NCBI GenBank assembly: GCA_035502995.1
Contig: DATJTW010000123.1
Coordinates: 1-64,000, forward strand
Direction of reading: 5' to 3'
Origin: CADEED01 sp035502995
GTDB lineage: Bacteria > Pseudomonadota > Gammaproteobacteria > Steroidobacterales > Steroidobacteraceae
Length of the DNA: 64,000 nucleotides
Shown: piece after piece, positions 44,142 to 53,539 of the stretch
How the letters are laid out: the number at the start of each line of letters is the position of its first letter
How positions within the stretch are numbered: the stretch's first letter is position 1
Program-made: the position numbers and the translations under genes
The notes under the pieces: generated by a model
Seen by the model: the letters and a program-made list of their open reading frames with translations, nothing else
Told to the model about the DNA's origin: nothing
Databases searched by the model: none

Positions 44142-45896
44142 TCACGCGCGGAACTCCGCGCGCTTGAGGCTGGCGTAGGCGCCGTTGCCGCCGACCAGGT
44201 CGGCATGCCGGCCGCGCTCGACGATGCGGCCGTCTTCCATCACGAGGATCTCGTCGGCGTGTTCGATCGTCGACAACCGGTGCGCGATGACCAGCGTCGT
44301 GCGGTTGCGCATCAGCTCGACCAGCGCCTGCTGGATGCGGCGTTCGGACTCGTTGTCGAGCGCCGACATCGCTTCGTCGAGGATCAGGATCGGCGCGTCC
44401 TTCAGCAACGCACGCGCGATGGCGATGCGCTGCCGCTGGCCACCCGACAGCAACGCGCCCTTGTCGCCCACCGGCGTGTCGAGGCCCTGCGGCAACTCCT
44501 TCGCGAACTCGTCGACATAGGCAACGCGCGCGGCCTCTTCGATCTTCTCCGGCGTCGCATTCGCGACGCCGAACGCGATGTTGTTGCGGATGCTGTCGTT
44601 GAACAACACGACGTCCTGGCTGACCAGCGCGACGTTGTCGCGCAGGTCGCGCAGGTTGCAGTCGTGCACGTCGATGCCGTCGACCAGCACCTGTCCCGAC
44701 GTCGCGTCGTAGATGCGCGCGACGAGGCCGACCAGCGTCGACTTGCCGCTGCCCGATCGACCGACGATCGCGACGTTCTTCCCGGCCGGCACCTCGAGCA
44801 CGATGTCGTGCAGCACCTTCCCCTTTTCGGCCGTGTACTCGAAGCTGACGTGCCGGAATTCGATGGCGCCCTGCAGCCGGCCGAGCCTGCGGCCCGAGGT
44901 GAAATCCTCGGTGGGTTCGTCGAGCACCTCGAACACGCTGGCGCCGGCCGCGAGACCCTGCTGCAGCGGACCCAAAGCGGTGACCAGCGTGCGCATCGGC
45001 GCGGTGGTCAGCAGCAAGGCGGTGAGGAAGCCCCAGAACTGGCCGACGGTCATCGAGTGGTCGTTGACCTGCACCAGCGCCATCCACAACACGCCGCCGA
45101 GACCGATCGACGCGATGAACTGGACTACGGGGTTGCTGGTCGCCTTCGCCGAGATCAGCTTCATGTTGCTGCGGCGATTGCCCTCGTTCACGTGCTCGAA
45201 ATCGTTTCCTTCCTGCTCCTGCGCGTTGAACACCTTGATGACGCGGTGCCCGTCGAGCGCTTCCTTGGTCACGCGCGTGACGTCGCCCATCGAGGTCTGG
45301 ATGCGCGCGCTGTACCGGCGGAAGGACTTCGTGACGATGCGGATTATGAACGACAGCGGCGGCGCCAGGATCACGACGAACAGCGCCAGCTTCCAGTTGA
45401 GCGCGAACAGCCAGCCGATCTGCAGGATGATCGTCAACGAATCGCGGATCAGCGCGCCGGTCGAGTTCGTCGTCGCCTCGGCGACCTGCTCGATGTTGAA
45501 CGTGAGCCGCGACAACATCGCGCCGGAGGATTCGCGGTCGTAGTACTTCGCCGGGAAGTTGAGGTATTGCCGGAACAGGTCGCGGCGCATCGCCTTGATG
45601 ATCTGCCGCGAGACATACCCCGGGAAATACACGCCGACGTAGTCGCCGATGCCGCGCATCAGGAACAACACGGGTGCGCCCAGCGGCACCAGCCACAGCA
45701 CCGTCGGGTCCTTCTTCACGAAGCCGAGGTCGACGAAGTTCTGCACCAGCCAGGCGAAGCCCGGGCCCGTCGCGGCGAAGATCGCCATGCCGACGATGCC
45801 GATCAGGAACATGCCGAGGTGCGGTCGCGCGTAGGCGAGCAGACGTCGATAGACGCGGCCGGCGTCGATGGGCGCGACCGGGGGACTGGCGCTCAT
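44142..45896 (-). CDS. msbA: Lipid A export permease/ATP-binding protein MsbA
   Basis: Flips lipid A-core across the inner membrane. The 584 residues comprise six transmembrane helices (about 20-320) and an ABC domain with Walker A VGRSGSGKSTLVGLVA, signature LSGGQRQRIAIARALL, Walker B ILILDEAMSALDNE, and H-loop IAHRLSTIEHAD. The ATG overlaps the exbD stop (ATGA, 45893-45896). Confidence 0.96.
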   Translation of the reverse strand: MSASPPVAPIDAGRVYRRLLAYARPHLGMFLIGIVGMAIFAATGPGFAWLVQNFVDLGFVKKDPTVLWLVPLGAPVLFLMRGIGDYVGVYFPGYVSRQIIKAMRRDLFRQYLNFPAKYYDRESSGAMLSRLTFNIEQVAEATTNSTGALIRDSLTIILQIGWLFALNWKLALFVVILAPPLSFIIRIVTKSFRRYSARIQTSMGDVTRVTKEALDGHRVIKVFNAQEQEGNDFEHVNEGNRRSNMKLISAKATSNPVVQFIASIGLGGVLWMALVQVNDHSMTVGQFWGFLTALLLTTAPMRTLVTALGPLQQGLAAGASVFEVLDEPTEDFTSGRRLGRLQGAIEFRHVSFEYTAEKGKVLHDIVLEVPAGKNVAIVGRSGSGKSTLVGLVARIYDATSGQVLVDGIDVHDCNLRDLRDNVALVSQDVVLFNDSIRNNIAFGVANATPEKIEEAARVAYVDEFAKELPQGLDTPVGDKGALLSGGQRQRIAIARALLKDAPILILDEAMSALDNESERRIQQALVELMRNRTTLVIAHRLSTIEHADEILVMEDGRIVERGRHADLVGGNGAYASLKRAEFRA

Positions 45897-46324
45897 TTCT
45901 GCGCTTTGGAGTCTTCGACCGTCGCGATGTTGATCTTCACGAAGCCGAGCTTGCCGAGCACGTCCATGGCGCTCACCACCGACTGGTGCGTGGAGCGCGC
46001 ATCCGCGCGCACGGTCACGGGTTTGTTGCGGTCGGCGCCGGCGACTTCGAGGATGGCCGCGCGCAGCGTGTCCGGGCTGTTGTTGATGAGCTCGCGGTCG
46101 TTCACGCGGTAGGTGCCCTCCTGCGTGACGCTGACGACCAGCGGATCCGTCTTCTGCTTGCCCGTCGGCGCGAGGGTGGCCTGCGGCAGCTCGATCTTGA
46201 GTCGCCCCTCCTGGAGGAACGTCGACGACAACATGAAGAAGATGACCAGCAGCAGCGAGATGTCGATCAGCGAGATCAGGTTGATCTCGGGATCTTCCTT
46301 CGGCTTGCGGGTCTGGAGCTTCAC
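45893..46324 (-). CDS. exbD: ExbD/TolR-family biopolymer transport protein
   Basis: A 143-residue proton-channel subunit: one transmembrane helix near residues 12-35 with the conserved Asp (INLISLIDISLLLVIFFML), and a periplasmic domain (IELPQATLAP, VTVRADARSTHQSVVSAMDVL). GTG 46324 matches the normal length; the frame is open for another 17 codons upstream. It is 4 bp downstream of exbB. No tonB or tolA is present, so this ExbB-ExbD pair may energise another partner. The exbB-exbD-msbA-lpxK order recurs in related genomes. Confidence 0.92.
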   Translation of the reverse strand: MKLQTRKPKEDPEINLISLIDISLLLVIFFMLSSTFLQEGRLKIELPQATLAPTGKQKTDPLVVSVTQEGTYRVNDRELINNSPDTLRAAILEVAGADRNKPVTVRADARSTHQSVVSAMDVLGKLGFVKINIATVEDSKAQK

Positions 46325-46328
46325 GCGC

Positions 46329-46952
46329 TCAGGCCGCCGCTTCTGTCTGCGGCGTGGCACCGAGCGAGTCGGCAAACTTCACCGCAATCTTTTCCATGTC
46401 GATCACGATGCCCTCGACCTTGCCGCGCAGGTAGCGGAACGCGATGAAGGACGGGATCGCGACGGCGAGACCGCCGGCCGTACAGATCAGGGCCTCGGAA
46501 ATGCCGCCCGCGAGCATGCGCGGGTCGCCCATGCCACCCAGCATCACGGCGTTGAACGAGTGGATGATGCCGGCGACCGTGCCCAGCAGGCCTAACAAGG
46601 GCGAGATGCTGGCGATGGTGCCGAGCGTGTTCAGGAACCGCTCGAGCTCGAAGACCACGTGGCGGCCGGTGTCCTCGACGCGCTCCATCATGATCGCGCG
46701 GCCGCGGTCGCGGTTCGCCAGTGCCGCGGCCAGCACGCGGCCCAGCGGCGAGTTCTTCTCGAGCGCCTCGATGACTTTCGGCGTGACCTGGTTCTTGTCG
46801 GCCAGATCGGTGACGCGCTTGATCAGCTCCTGCGGCAGCACCCGCTTCCGCTGCAGCGTCCACAACCGTTCGAAGAGGATTCCGGCCGCGATGACCGAGC
46901 ACAGAATGATCGGCGCCATGAATGGGCCGCCGGCCCGCACGATTTCCCACAT
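46329..46952 (-). CDS. exbB: ExbB/TolQ-family proton channel protein
   Basis: A 207-residue inner-membrane protein with three transmembrane helices: about 10-30 (PFMAPIILCSVIAAGILFER), 115-140 (IASISPLLGLLGTVAGIIHS), and 155-178. The MotA/TolQ/ExbB signature GLLGTVAGIIHSF and ALICTAGGLAVAIPSF are clear. It begins exbB-exbD-msbA-lpxK-trm112-kdsB-MOSC. A -10 box lies 8 nt before the ATG, again suggesting a leaderless mRNA. Confidence 0.93.
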   Translation of the reverse strand: MWEIVRAGGPFMAPIILCSVIAAGILFERLWTLQRKRVLPQELIKRVTDLADKNQVTPKVIEALEKNSPLGRVLAAALANRDRGRAIMMERVEDTGRHVVFELERFLNTLGTIASISPLLGLLGTVAGIIHSFNAVMLGGMGDPRMLAGGISEALICTAGGLAVAIPSFIAFRYLRGKVEGIVIDMEKIAVKFADSLGATPQTEAAA

Positions 46953-46960
46953 GGCCCGGG

Positions 46961-46990
46961 ACTATACCGGACACCGCCGGACACCGTCAC
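46961..46990 (-). promoter_or_regulatory. Promoter of exbB, predicted leaderless
   Basis: Read on the minus strand: GTGACG (46985-46990), 18-bp spacer, TATAGT (46961-46966), with the exbB ATG at 46952 only 8 nt after the -10 box. The intervening CCCGGGCC has no purine-rich ribosome site. The -35 match is 4 of 6. The promoter overlaps the last codons of comEC. Confidence 0.5.
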
Positions 46991-49257
46991 GGCCAACGCC
47001 GCCAGGCGAAGGGATATCGCGACCGTCGCGCGGTGGCCCGAATGTCGAGCCCGTCCGTTCCCAGCTCGAGCCGCAGGGCGCCGTCGATGCGCGTGTCGAG
47101 GATCCGCGCGCCGGCACGTCGCCAGCGTTCGAGCGCGGTGGCCCGGGAACCGGAAGCCGTTCCGCCGCTGGCGATCGCCAGCCGCGCGCCGCTCGCTTCT
47201 ATCCACTGTCGCGACGACGCGAGCGCGCTCGCGTGCCGGCTCAGCAGGACCGCGTCGCTCGCGAGCGCCGCCGCGCCGAGCCGCGCCACCAGGCCGCGCT
47301 CCGCGGCCGCGTCGAGGTCGCCGCCGATCAGCACGGCGTGCCCGCCGGCCACGATGCGCAACACGCAGTACTCGCCGCCCCGCCCGGCCGTCCAGGTTTC
47401 GACGCGCACGCCGTCCGTGGTGAATGCCGAATCCCGGCAAGGCCGGGCCGGCAGCGAGGCGGCACGCCAGCCGCCGCCGACACGCAGATCGGCGAATCCG
47501 CGCTCTTCCGCTAACAAGGCGACGCCGGCGGCGCGATCGGGATCGAGCGACGGCAGCCATACGCGATCGATGGCGCGCAGCCGCGCACCGAGCGCCGGCA
47601 ACACCGCGGTCCGCGTGCGCGCGCCATCGCTGCCCCACGAATCCCCGGTGTCGTACAACAGCAGCCGCGACGCCGTCTCGATCAGCACGCTCTGGCCGCG
47701 GCCGGCGTCGAGCACTTCGATGCGCGCCCGGCCGTCGGGCGGCACCGTCGACGTCGGGAACAACAAGGGCCACGAGGCCACCAACCCCGTCAGGCGCAAC
47801 GACAACGGCCAGCGTCGCAGCAGCAGCGCTCCGGCGACGAGGGCCATGACGTACCACCAGCCCGGCGGCGTCACGCGCCACAGCGCATGATCGACATCCG
47901 CCGCGGCCACCAGCAGCGGCCACGAGCGCTCGTACAACCACGCCGCGCCATGGAAACACGCGGCCGCCAGCGGCGGCGACACCAGGCTCGTCACCGCGCC
48001 CGCCAGGATCACCGGCACGAACACGAACGAGATCAGCGGGATCGCCACCAGGTTCACGCTCAGTCCCGCCAGCGAGACGCCGCCGAACACGGCGACCGTC
48101 AGCGGTGCCAGCAACGTCATCACGCCGATCTGCAACCTCAGGGCGGTCCGGCCGCGCGACCACCAGGTCGGCGGCGCATGCACGACCGCGCCCTGCCCGA
48201 GGAACAGCAGCACGCCCACCGCGACGAACGACAACCAGAATCCGGACGCCAGCGGCGCGAGCGGATCGAGCAGCAACACGCCGATCAACGACAGCGACCA
48301 GACCCGCGCCGCGCCGACGACGCGTGCCGCCAGGCGAGAGACGACGAAGATCGCGAGCATCAGCCAGGTCCGTTGCGTCGGCACGGAAAACCCGGCGAGC
48401 AGCGCATACGCGCCGGCCGCGGCCAGGCCCGCGACGGCGGCGAACGTCTCGCGATCGAGGAACGACGCAGGCAGCAGTCGCCAGCCGGACCGCGCCACCG
48501 CGAACGCCAGCACCGCGAACAGCGTGACGTGCATGCCGGAGATCGCGACGAGGTGCGTGGTGCCCGTCGCATTGAACACGCGCCACTGGTCGCGGCTCAC
48601 TCCGTCGGTGACTCCGACCGCCAGCGCCGCGAGCAGCGCCGCCGCGTCGGGATCGGCGACGGCATCACCGATGCGCAGCGCGATCCGCGCGCGCGTCGTG
48701 TTCACGGAGTCCGGCGCCAGCGCGAGTCTTTCATTCAGCGCCGCCGGCAACACGCGCCCGGCGAGGTGCACGCGGTCGCGCAACGCGATGCGTTCCAGGT
48801 CCGGGCCGCTGAAGTTGTGCGTATCGCCCAGCGGTGCGAGCCGCACCAGCAGGCGCCAGCGTTCGCCGGCACGGGGCGCGAACGGCGCATCGCGCCACGC
48901 CAGGCGAGCACGACGGGGCCGCGCATCGACGGCGCCCTCGAGCACCGTGACGTCGGCATCGAAGCGCAGCTCGGTGCCCGCCCGCGCCGGCGTGTCGACG
49001 ATGCGCGCCTCGAGCAACACGCGCGCATCGGCCTGCGCCGGCGTCACCACCCGCCCGCTCCACGACGCCACGGTGCCGCCGGCCATCGCGGCGCCGAGCG
49101 TGAACGCCGCCAGTGCTCGCACCGCCGGCCTGCCACGCGCCATCGACGCCGCGACGGCCACGACGACGGCGGCAGCGAGCAGCCAGGCTGGCGTCGGCGG
49201 ACGCGCCATCCCGAGACCCGCCAGGACTCCCGCGAGCAGCGCCAGTCCGCCGATCAC
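46987..49257 (-). CDS. comEC: DNA internalisation protein ComEC/Rec2
   Basis: Inner-membrane channel for DNA uptake in natural transformation. The 756 residues have two N-terminal membrane segments and a DUF4131/OB region, the competence channel domain (about 200-490; GTTHLVAISGMHVTLFAVLAFA, LLAGFSVPTQRTWLMLAIFV), and a C-terminal metallo-beta-lactamase-like domain (from about 514). In the last, the usual HxDxDH motif reads LPSLDPDRAAG and the usual GHHGS reads SRHASAL, so metal binding is probably lost. GTG 49257 gives MIGGLALLAG; ATG 49209 is an alternative. Confidence 0.9.
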   Translation of the reverse strand: MIGGLALLAGVLAGLGMARPPTPAWLLAAAVVVAVAASMARGRPAVRALAAFTLGAAMAGGTVASWSGRVVTPAQADARVLLEARIVDTPARAGTELRFDADVTVLEGAVDARPRRARLAWRDAPFAPRAGERWRLLVRLAPLGDTHNFSGPDLERIALRDRVHLAGRVLPAALNERLALAPDSVNTTRARIALRIGDAVADPDAAALLAALAVGVTDGVSRDQWRVFNATGTTHLVAISGMHVTLFAVLAFAVARSGWRLLPASFLDRETFAAVAGLAAAGAYALLAGFSVPTQRTWLMLAIFVVSRLAARVVGAARVWSLSLIGVLLLDPLAPLASGFWLSFVAVGVLLFLGQGAVVHAPPTWWSRGRTALRLQIGVMTLLAPLTVAVFGGVSLAGLSVNLVAIPLISFVFVPVILAGAVTSLVSPPLAAACFHGAAWLYERSWPLLVAAADVDHALWRVTPPGWWYVMALVAGALLLRRWPLSLRLTGLVASWPLLFPTSTVPPDGRARIEVLDAGRGQSVLIETASRLLLYDTGDSWGSDGARTRTAVLPALGARLRAIDRVWLPSLDPDRAAGVALLAEERGFADLRVGGGWRAASLPARPCRDSAFTTDGVRVETWTAGRGGEYCVLRIVAGGHAVLIGGDLDAAAERGLVARLGAAALASDAVLLSRHASALASSRQWIEASGARLAIASGGTASGSRATALERWRRAGARILDTRIDGALRLELGTDGLDIRATARRSRYPFAWRRWP

Positions 49258-49290
49258 GCTGTCACGAACCGGGTGGTAGAGTGCGCGCCG

Positions 49291-49809
49291 ATGCCCCGGG
49301 GACTGTTCCGCAAGATCACGCCGCGCCACGAGACGGTGCGCAAGCATTGGGCGATGAAGCCGTTCCGGCGCTTCTTCGGCGACCCGCGGCTGTGGTCGTT
49401 GCAGCGGCGCACGGTGGCGCCGGCGTTCGGCGCCGGGCTCGCGATCTGCTTCGTGCCGCTGCCCATCCACATCCCGCTGGCGGCGATGGTCGCGATCTTC
49501 TGCCGCATCCACGTGCCGACGATCATGCTGGCGTTGATCACGGTGAATCCGCTGACCATCGTTCCCGTCTACCTGCTGGCGTACAAGGTGGGCGTCATCG
49601 TCACGCGCGCGCCGGAACATGCCTTCAAGTTCCAGATGAGCTGGAACTGGGTGCAGCACGGCCTCGGGCCGATGTGGAAACCGTTCCTGGTCGGCTGCGG
49701 CGTGACCGGGGCGCTCGTCGGCCTCGTCGGCTACGCGCTGCTCGACGTGTTGTGGCGCTACAGCGTGCGCAAGAGATACCGCGAACGCGCGGGCGCCGCA
49801 CGCCCCTGA
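49291..49809 (+). CDS. DUF2062 domain membrane protein
   Basis: A 172-residue protein of the DUF2062 family: basic N-terminus (LFRKITPRHETVRKHWAMK), FFGDPRLWSLQRRTVAPAFGAGLAICFVPLPIHIPLA, a second hydrophobic pair around ALITVNPLTIVPVYLLAYK, and a C-terminal helix LVGYALLDVLWRY. Its function is unknown; the same divergent placement next to comEC is common in related bacteria. Only 33 bp separate its ATG from the comEC GTG, so the two promoters must overlap the neighbouring genes. Confidence 0.88.
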   Translation: MPRGLFRKITPRHETVRKHWAMKPFRRFFGDPRLWSLQRRTVAPAFGAGLAICFVPLPIHIPLAAMVAIFCRIHVPTIMLALITVNPLTIVPVYLLAYKVGVIVTRAPEHAFKFQMSWNWVQHGLGPMWKPFLVGCGVTGALVGLVGYALLDVLWRYSVRKRYRERAGAARP

Positions 49810-49818
49810 TCGGGTGCG

Positions 49819-50502
49819 TTAGACCAGATTCCCGCGATCCAGCGTCAGCACGCGATCCATGCGTGCCGCGAGCTGGCGATCGTGCGTGACGACGATGAGG
49901 CTGGTGCCGTACTCGCGGTTGAGCTCGAGCAGCAGCTCGAACACCGCCTCCGCGTTGCCGCCGTCGAGATTGCCCGTCGGTTCGTCGGCCAGCACCAGCC
50001 GCGGCTTCGTGACCAGCGCGCGCGCCACGGCGGCGCGCTGGCGCTCGCCACCCGACAGCTCGTGCGGCCGATGGATCAACCGCTCGCCCAGGCCGACCCG
50101 CTGCAACACCTCGCGCGCCTGCCGTTCTGCCTCCTGCTTCGGCACGCGGCGCACGAGCAGCGGCATCGCCACGTTCTCGAGCGCCGAGAACTCCTGCAGC
50201 AGGTGATGGAACTGGTAGATGAAGCCGAGCGTGTGGTTGCGCAGCGCACCGCGCGGCTTCTCCGCGAGCTGGTGGATGTCCTGGCCCGCGACCAGCACGT
50301 TGCCGGTGGTCGGGCGATCCAGTCCGCCGAGGATCTGCAGCAGCGTCGTCTTGCCGGAGCCGGACGCGCCGATCACGGCGATGCGTTCGCCCGCCCCCAC
50401 CTTCAGGTTCACGCCGCGCAGCACCTCGAGATCGATGGGCCCCTGGCGGAACGCGCGCCGCACGTCGCGGGCTTCGAGAACGGTGTCGTACGAGTCGGTC
50501 AT
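49819..50502 (-). CDS. lolD: Lipoprotein-releasing system ATP-binding protein LolD
   Basis: ABC ATPase that powers LolCE to extract outer-membrane lipoproteins from the inner membrane. The 227 residues show Walker A IGASGSGKTTLLQILGGLD, the LolD-specific GFIYQFHHLLQEFSALENV, signature LSGGERQRAAVARALV, and Walker B VLADEPTGNLD. The ATG overlaps the stop of the upstream LolC/E gene (ATGA). The long upstream frame is not part of the gene. Confidence 0.95.
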   Translation of the reverse strand: MTDSYDTVLEARDVRRAFRQGPIDLEVLRGVNLKVGAGERIAVIGASGSGKTTLLQILGGLDRPTTGNVLVAGQDIHQLAEKPRGALRNHTLGFIYQFHHLLQEFSALENVAMPLLVRRVPKQEAERQAREVLQRVGLGERLIHRPHELSGGERQRAAVARALVTKPRLVLADEPTGNLDGGNAEAVFELLLELNREYGTSLIVVTHDRQLAARMDRVLTLDRGNLV

Positions 50503-51761
50503 TCGTGCCTCAGGGCTTCGGCCGGCAGCGTCCGCGACGCGCGCCAGGCCGGGTAGATAGTCGCGATCGCCGCCAGCAGCAGCGCCACGCCGCCGACCTG
50601 CAACACGTCGGCGAGGTGCACCTCGGACGGCAGGTCGCTCATCAGGTAGACCGCGGGATCGAGGAACCGCACGCCGAACAGCTTCTCGATGCCGTGCACC
50701 ACGGCCGTGACGTTCAGCGCCAGCACCCAGCCGAGCAGCGAGCCGGCCACGGTGCCGACCAGCCCGATCAGCGCGCCCTGCACGACGAACATCTTCAGCA
50801 CGTTGCCGGGCGCCGCGCCGATCGTGCGCAGGATCGCGATGTCCGTCTGCTTCTCCTTGACGATCATCACCAGCGTCGCGATCAGGTTGATCGCCGCGAC
50901 GACGACGAGGATCAGCAGGATGAAGAACATCATCGACTTCGTCAGCTCGATCGAACGGAAGAACGTCGCGTGGTCGCGCGTCCAGTCGCTGACGTAGAAG
51001 CCGTTGCGGTTGCTGGCGATGTCGAGCGATTGCGCGGCGGCGCGCACCAGGTGTGGCGCGGCGAACGGATCGTCCAGCGCGAGGCGCAGGCCGCTGACGT
51101 CGTCGCCGAGCCGGTAGAGTTTCGCCGCGTCGCCGAGGTGCACCAGCGCGAGACCGCGGTCGAACTCGTACATGCCGGAATCGAAGATGCCGCTGACGAC
51201 GAAACGGCGCATGCGCGGCATCAGGCCGGCCGGCGTCGCCGTGCCCTCGGGCGTCATCAGCACGACGCCGTCGCCGGTCTGCACCCCCAGCTCGGTGGCC
51301 AGCGCGGCGCCGAGGATGATGCGGAACTTGCCGGGTTCGAGGTCCGACAACTTGCCCGTGCGCAGGCGGCCGGCGAGCCCGCTGGTCGCCGCCTCTTCCG
51401 CCGGCAGCACGCCGCGCACCAGCGTGCCGGTGACGGCCTGCCCGTGCGCCAGCAGGCCGCGGGCCTCTATATAAGGAGCGACGGCGCGCACGCCCGGCGT
51501 CTTCGCCAGCTGCGTCTGCGCCTCGCGCCAGTCGACGATCGCGCCGTCGAGGCCGGAGATCGTCGCGTGCGACGTCACGCTCAGCATGCGGCTGCGCAGC
51601 TCGGTCTCGAATCCGTTCAGCACCGACAACACGACGACCAGCACCGCGACGCCCAGCGCCAGTCCGATGACCGACATCGAAGCGACGAACGACACGAAGC
51701 CGCTGCGATGCTGCGAGCGCAGATAACGCACACCGACCAGCCATTCGTACGGCAGCGCCAT
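50499..51761 (-). CDS. lolC/lolE: Lipoprotein-releasing permease subunit (LolC/LolE family), second copy
   Basis: A 420-residue MacB/FtsX-like permease: N-terminal helix (MSVIGLALGVAVLVVVLSVL), a large periplasmic domain (about 50-265), and three C-terminal helices (about 272-295, 320-345, 380-400). The start LPYEWLVGVRYLRSQHRSGF is typical of LolC/E. It lies 4 bp after the first paralogue and overlaps lolD. Which of the two is LolC (the LolA-binding partner) and which LolE cannot be decided by eye. Confidence 0.92.
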   Translation of the reverse strand: MALPYEWLVGVRYLRSQHRSGFVSFVASMSVIGLALGVAVLVVVLSVLNGFETELRSRMLSVTSHATISGLDGAIVDWREAQTQLAKTPGVRAVAPYIEARGLLAHGQAVTGTLVRGVLPAEEAATSGLAGRLRTGKLSDLEPGKFRIILGAALATELGVQTGDGVVLMTPEGTATPAGLMPRMRRFVVSGIFDSGMYEFDRGLALVHLGDAAKLYRLGDDVSGLRLALDDPFAAPHLVRAAAQSLDIASNRNGFYVSDWTRDHATFFRSIELTKSMMFFILLILVVVAAINLIATLVMIVKEKQTDIAILRTIGAAPGNVLKMFVVQGALIGLVGTVAGSLLGWVLALNVTAVVHGIEKLFGVRFLDPAVYLMSDLPSEVHLADVLQVGGVALLLAAIATIYPAWRASRTLPAEALRHE

Positions 51762-51765
51762 GCGT

Positions 51766-53028
51766 CTACTCGTACCGCAGCGCGTCGGCCGGCGGCACGC
51801 GCGAGGCGCGGTACGCCGGGTAGAGGGTGGCGAGCAGCGTGATCGCCATGGCGATGCCCGCGATCCACAGCACCTGTTCGGGCCGCAGCTCGGACGGCAG
51901 CTTCGTCACGATGTACACGTTCGAATCGAAGATCTCGAAGCGGAACAGCCGCTCGAGGAACGCCGCGACGTCGCCGGCGTTGCCGCCGATCAGGCAGCCG
52001 AGCAACACGCCGAGCGCGACGCCGAGCCAGGCGATGACGCCGCCCTGGATCAGGAACACCGACATCACGCGGCGCGGCGACGTGCCGAGCGTGCGCAGGA
52101 TCGCGATGTCCGTGCGCTTGTCGGTGACGACCATGGCCAGCATGGCGACCAGGTAGAACGCGGCGACCGCGACGATCAGCATGAGGATGATCGCGACCAT
52201 CGTCTTCTCGATGCGGATGGCGCGGAAGTAGCTGGCGTGATCCTGCGTCCAGTCGCGCACCTCGAGACCGGCCGGCAGGGTCTTCGCCAGCGCCGCCGAG
52301 TAGTTTGGCGCGCCGATCGCGTCGGTGTAGTTCACGTGCAGCGACATGCGCGCGTCCGGATCCGGCAGCAGGGCGCGGACGTCGTCGAGCGCCGCCAGCA
52401 GCAGACCCGAGTCGTACTCGGGCTGGTCGGATTCGAACACGCCGGCCACGGTGTATTCGCGCAGCCGCGGCTCGGGCGCACCGGCGGCATTGGTGGTGGG
52501 CACCAGTACCAGCAGCGGGTCGCCGATGCCGAGGCCGAGCATCTGCGCCAGCGTGCGGCCGACGATGACGCGGTCGGTGCCGGCAGAAAGATCCGAGAGC
52601 TTGCCTTCGATCAGCGCGCGCGCGACACGCGCCACCTCGCCTTCGTGGCCCGGATCGATACCGCGCAGGCGCACCGGCAGCATCTCCGGCTTGCGCACCG
52701 CCAGGGCCTCGATCTCGATGAACGGCGCGACGCCGGTGACGTTCGCCTCGCCGCGCACCCGGTCGCCCAGGGCTCGCCAGTCGGGTGATGCGGGTCGGGC
52801 CGCGTCCCCGGCCGGTGTCACGAAGACGCGCGCATGCGCCGACAGCGCCAGCAGCCGGTCGCGCAGGTCGCCTTCGAGACCGTTCATGACGGACAGGATG
52901 ACGATCAGCGCGGTCACGCCCAGGCACACGCACAGCAGCGAGACCCAGGTGATGAACGACACGAAGAATTTGTGGGAGCGCGCGCGGACGTAGCGCAGCC
53001 CCACGAACCAGGACAGCGAATTCAGCAT
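51766..53028 (-). CDS. lolC/lolE: Lipoprotein-releasing permease subunit (LolC/LolE family), first copy
   Basis: A 420-residue paralogue of the following gene with the same layout: SWFVGLRYVRARSHKFFVSF, helix VSLLCVCLGVTALIVILSVM, periplasmic domain, and C-terminal helices (IILMLIVAVAAFYLVAMLAM; VIAWLGVALGVLLGCLIGG; IAGIAMAITLLATLYPAYRA). ATG 53028 gives the standard N-terminus; about 40 upstream codons in frame are not family-like. It heads the lolC/E-lolC/E-lolD operon. Two equal-length permeases imply a heterodimer rather than the LolF homodimer type. Confidence 0.92.
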   Translation of the reverse strand: MLNSLSWFVGLRYVRARSHKFFVSFITWVSLLCVCLGVTALIVILSVMNGLEGDLRDRLLALSAHARVFVTPAGDAARPASPDWRALGDRVRGEANVTGVAPFIEIEALAVRKPEMLPVRLRGIDPGHEGEVARVARALIEGKLSDLSAGTDRVIVGRTLAQMLGLGIGDPLLVLVPTTNAAGAPEPRLREYTVAGVFESDQPEYDSGLLLAALDDVRALLPDPDARMSLHVNYTDAIGAPNYSAALAKTLPAGLEVRDWTQDHASYFRAIRIEKTMVAIILMLIVAVAAFYLVAMLAMVVTDKRTDIAILRTLGTSPRRVMSVFLIQGGVIAWLGVALGVLLGCLIGGNAGDVAAFLERLFRFEIFDSNVYIVTKLPSELRPEQVLWIAGIAMAITLLATLYPAYRASRVPPADALRYE

Positions 53029-53106
53029 CGGCGGAGAGTTTGCGGGAAAAACAGGACGGGTTTCACAAAAAGGGCTGTTAGCAGAGTCGGTCCCCGGCGA
53101 CAGCGG

Positions 53107-53134
53107 CTGACTTTGCCACAGCGCGGCGTATATT
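53107..53134 (+). promoter_or_regulatory. Candidate promoter of the SmpA-like gene
   Basis: CTGACT (53107-53112), 16-bp spacer, TATATT (53129-53134), predicted start near 53141 and a leader of about 30 nt ending in the good ribosome site AGGGAGA. The -35 match is partial. Confidence 0.4.
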
Positions 53135-53171
53135 GCCGCCAGCGAGTCGGACATCCGACAGGGAGAAAACC

Positions 53172-53465
53172 ATGCAAGCCCGCACCCCGAAATCCATGCT
53201 GGTCGCCGCGGCCGCCGTCGGCCTGCTCGCCGCGCCGGTGTTCGGCGAAACCCTCGCCATCGACGGCCAGGTGGCGATCAAACCTTCGGGCGTCGAGACG
53301 CCGCAGCGCGGCTCGTCCATGGCGGCCGTCGAGGCGAAGTTCGGTGCGCCGTCGAACAAGTCCGGCCCGGTCGGCACGCCGCCGATCACCAAGTGGTTCT
53401 ATCCGAACTTCGTGGTGGTCTTCGAGAACGACAAGGTCCTGCACGCGGTCGTCGTCGGCGGCTGA
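53172..53465 (+). CDS. Small exported protein with SmpA/OmlA-like pattern
   Basis: A 97-residue protein with a signal peptide (MLVAAAAVGLLAAPVFG, cleaved before ETLA) and a short domain RGSSMAAVEAKFGAPSNKSG ... ITKWFYPNFVVVFENDKVLHAVVVG. The order 'GxSxxxVxxxFGxP', then a WxYxxxxVxFexDkV strand pair, resembles the SmpA/BamE fold, but there is no lipobox Cys, so it is probably a soluble periplasmic protein. ATG 53172 follows AGGGAGA. A terminator-like hairpin lies 74 bp after its stop. Confidence 0.8.
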   Translation: MQARTPKSMLVAAAAVGLLAAPVFGETLAIDGQVAIKPSGVETPQRGSSMAAVEAKFGAPSNKSGPVGTPPITKWFYPNFVVVFENDKVLHAVVVGG

Positions 53466-53539
53466 CCCGTCCGGGTGCCGGCGGAAACCGGCATCCTTCC
53501 TCCGGCCGATTTCCACCCTCCGGTCAATATCCACGCGCG

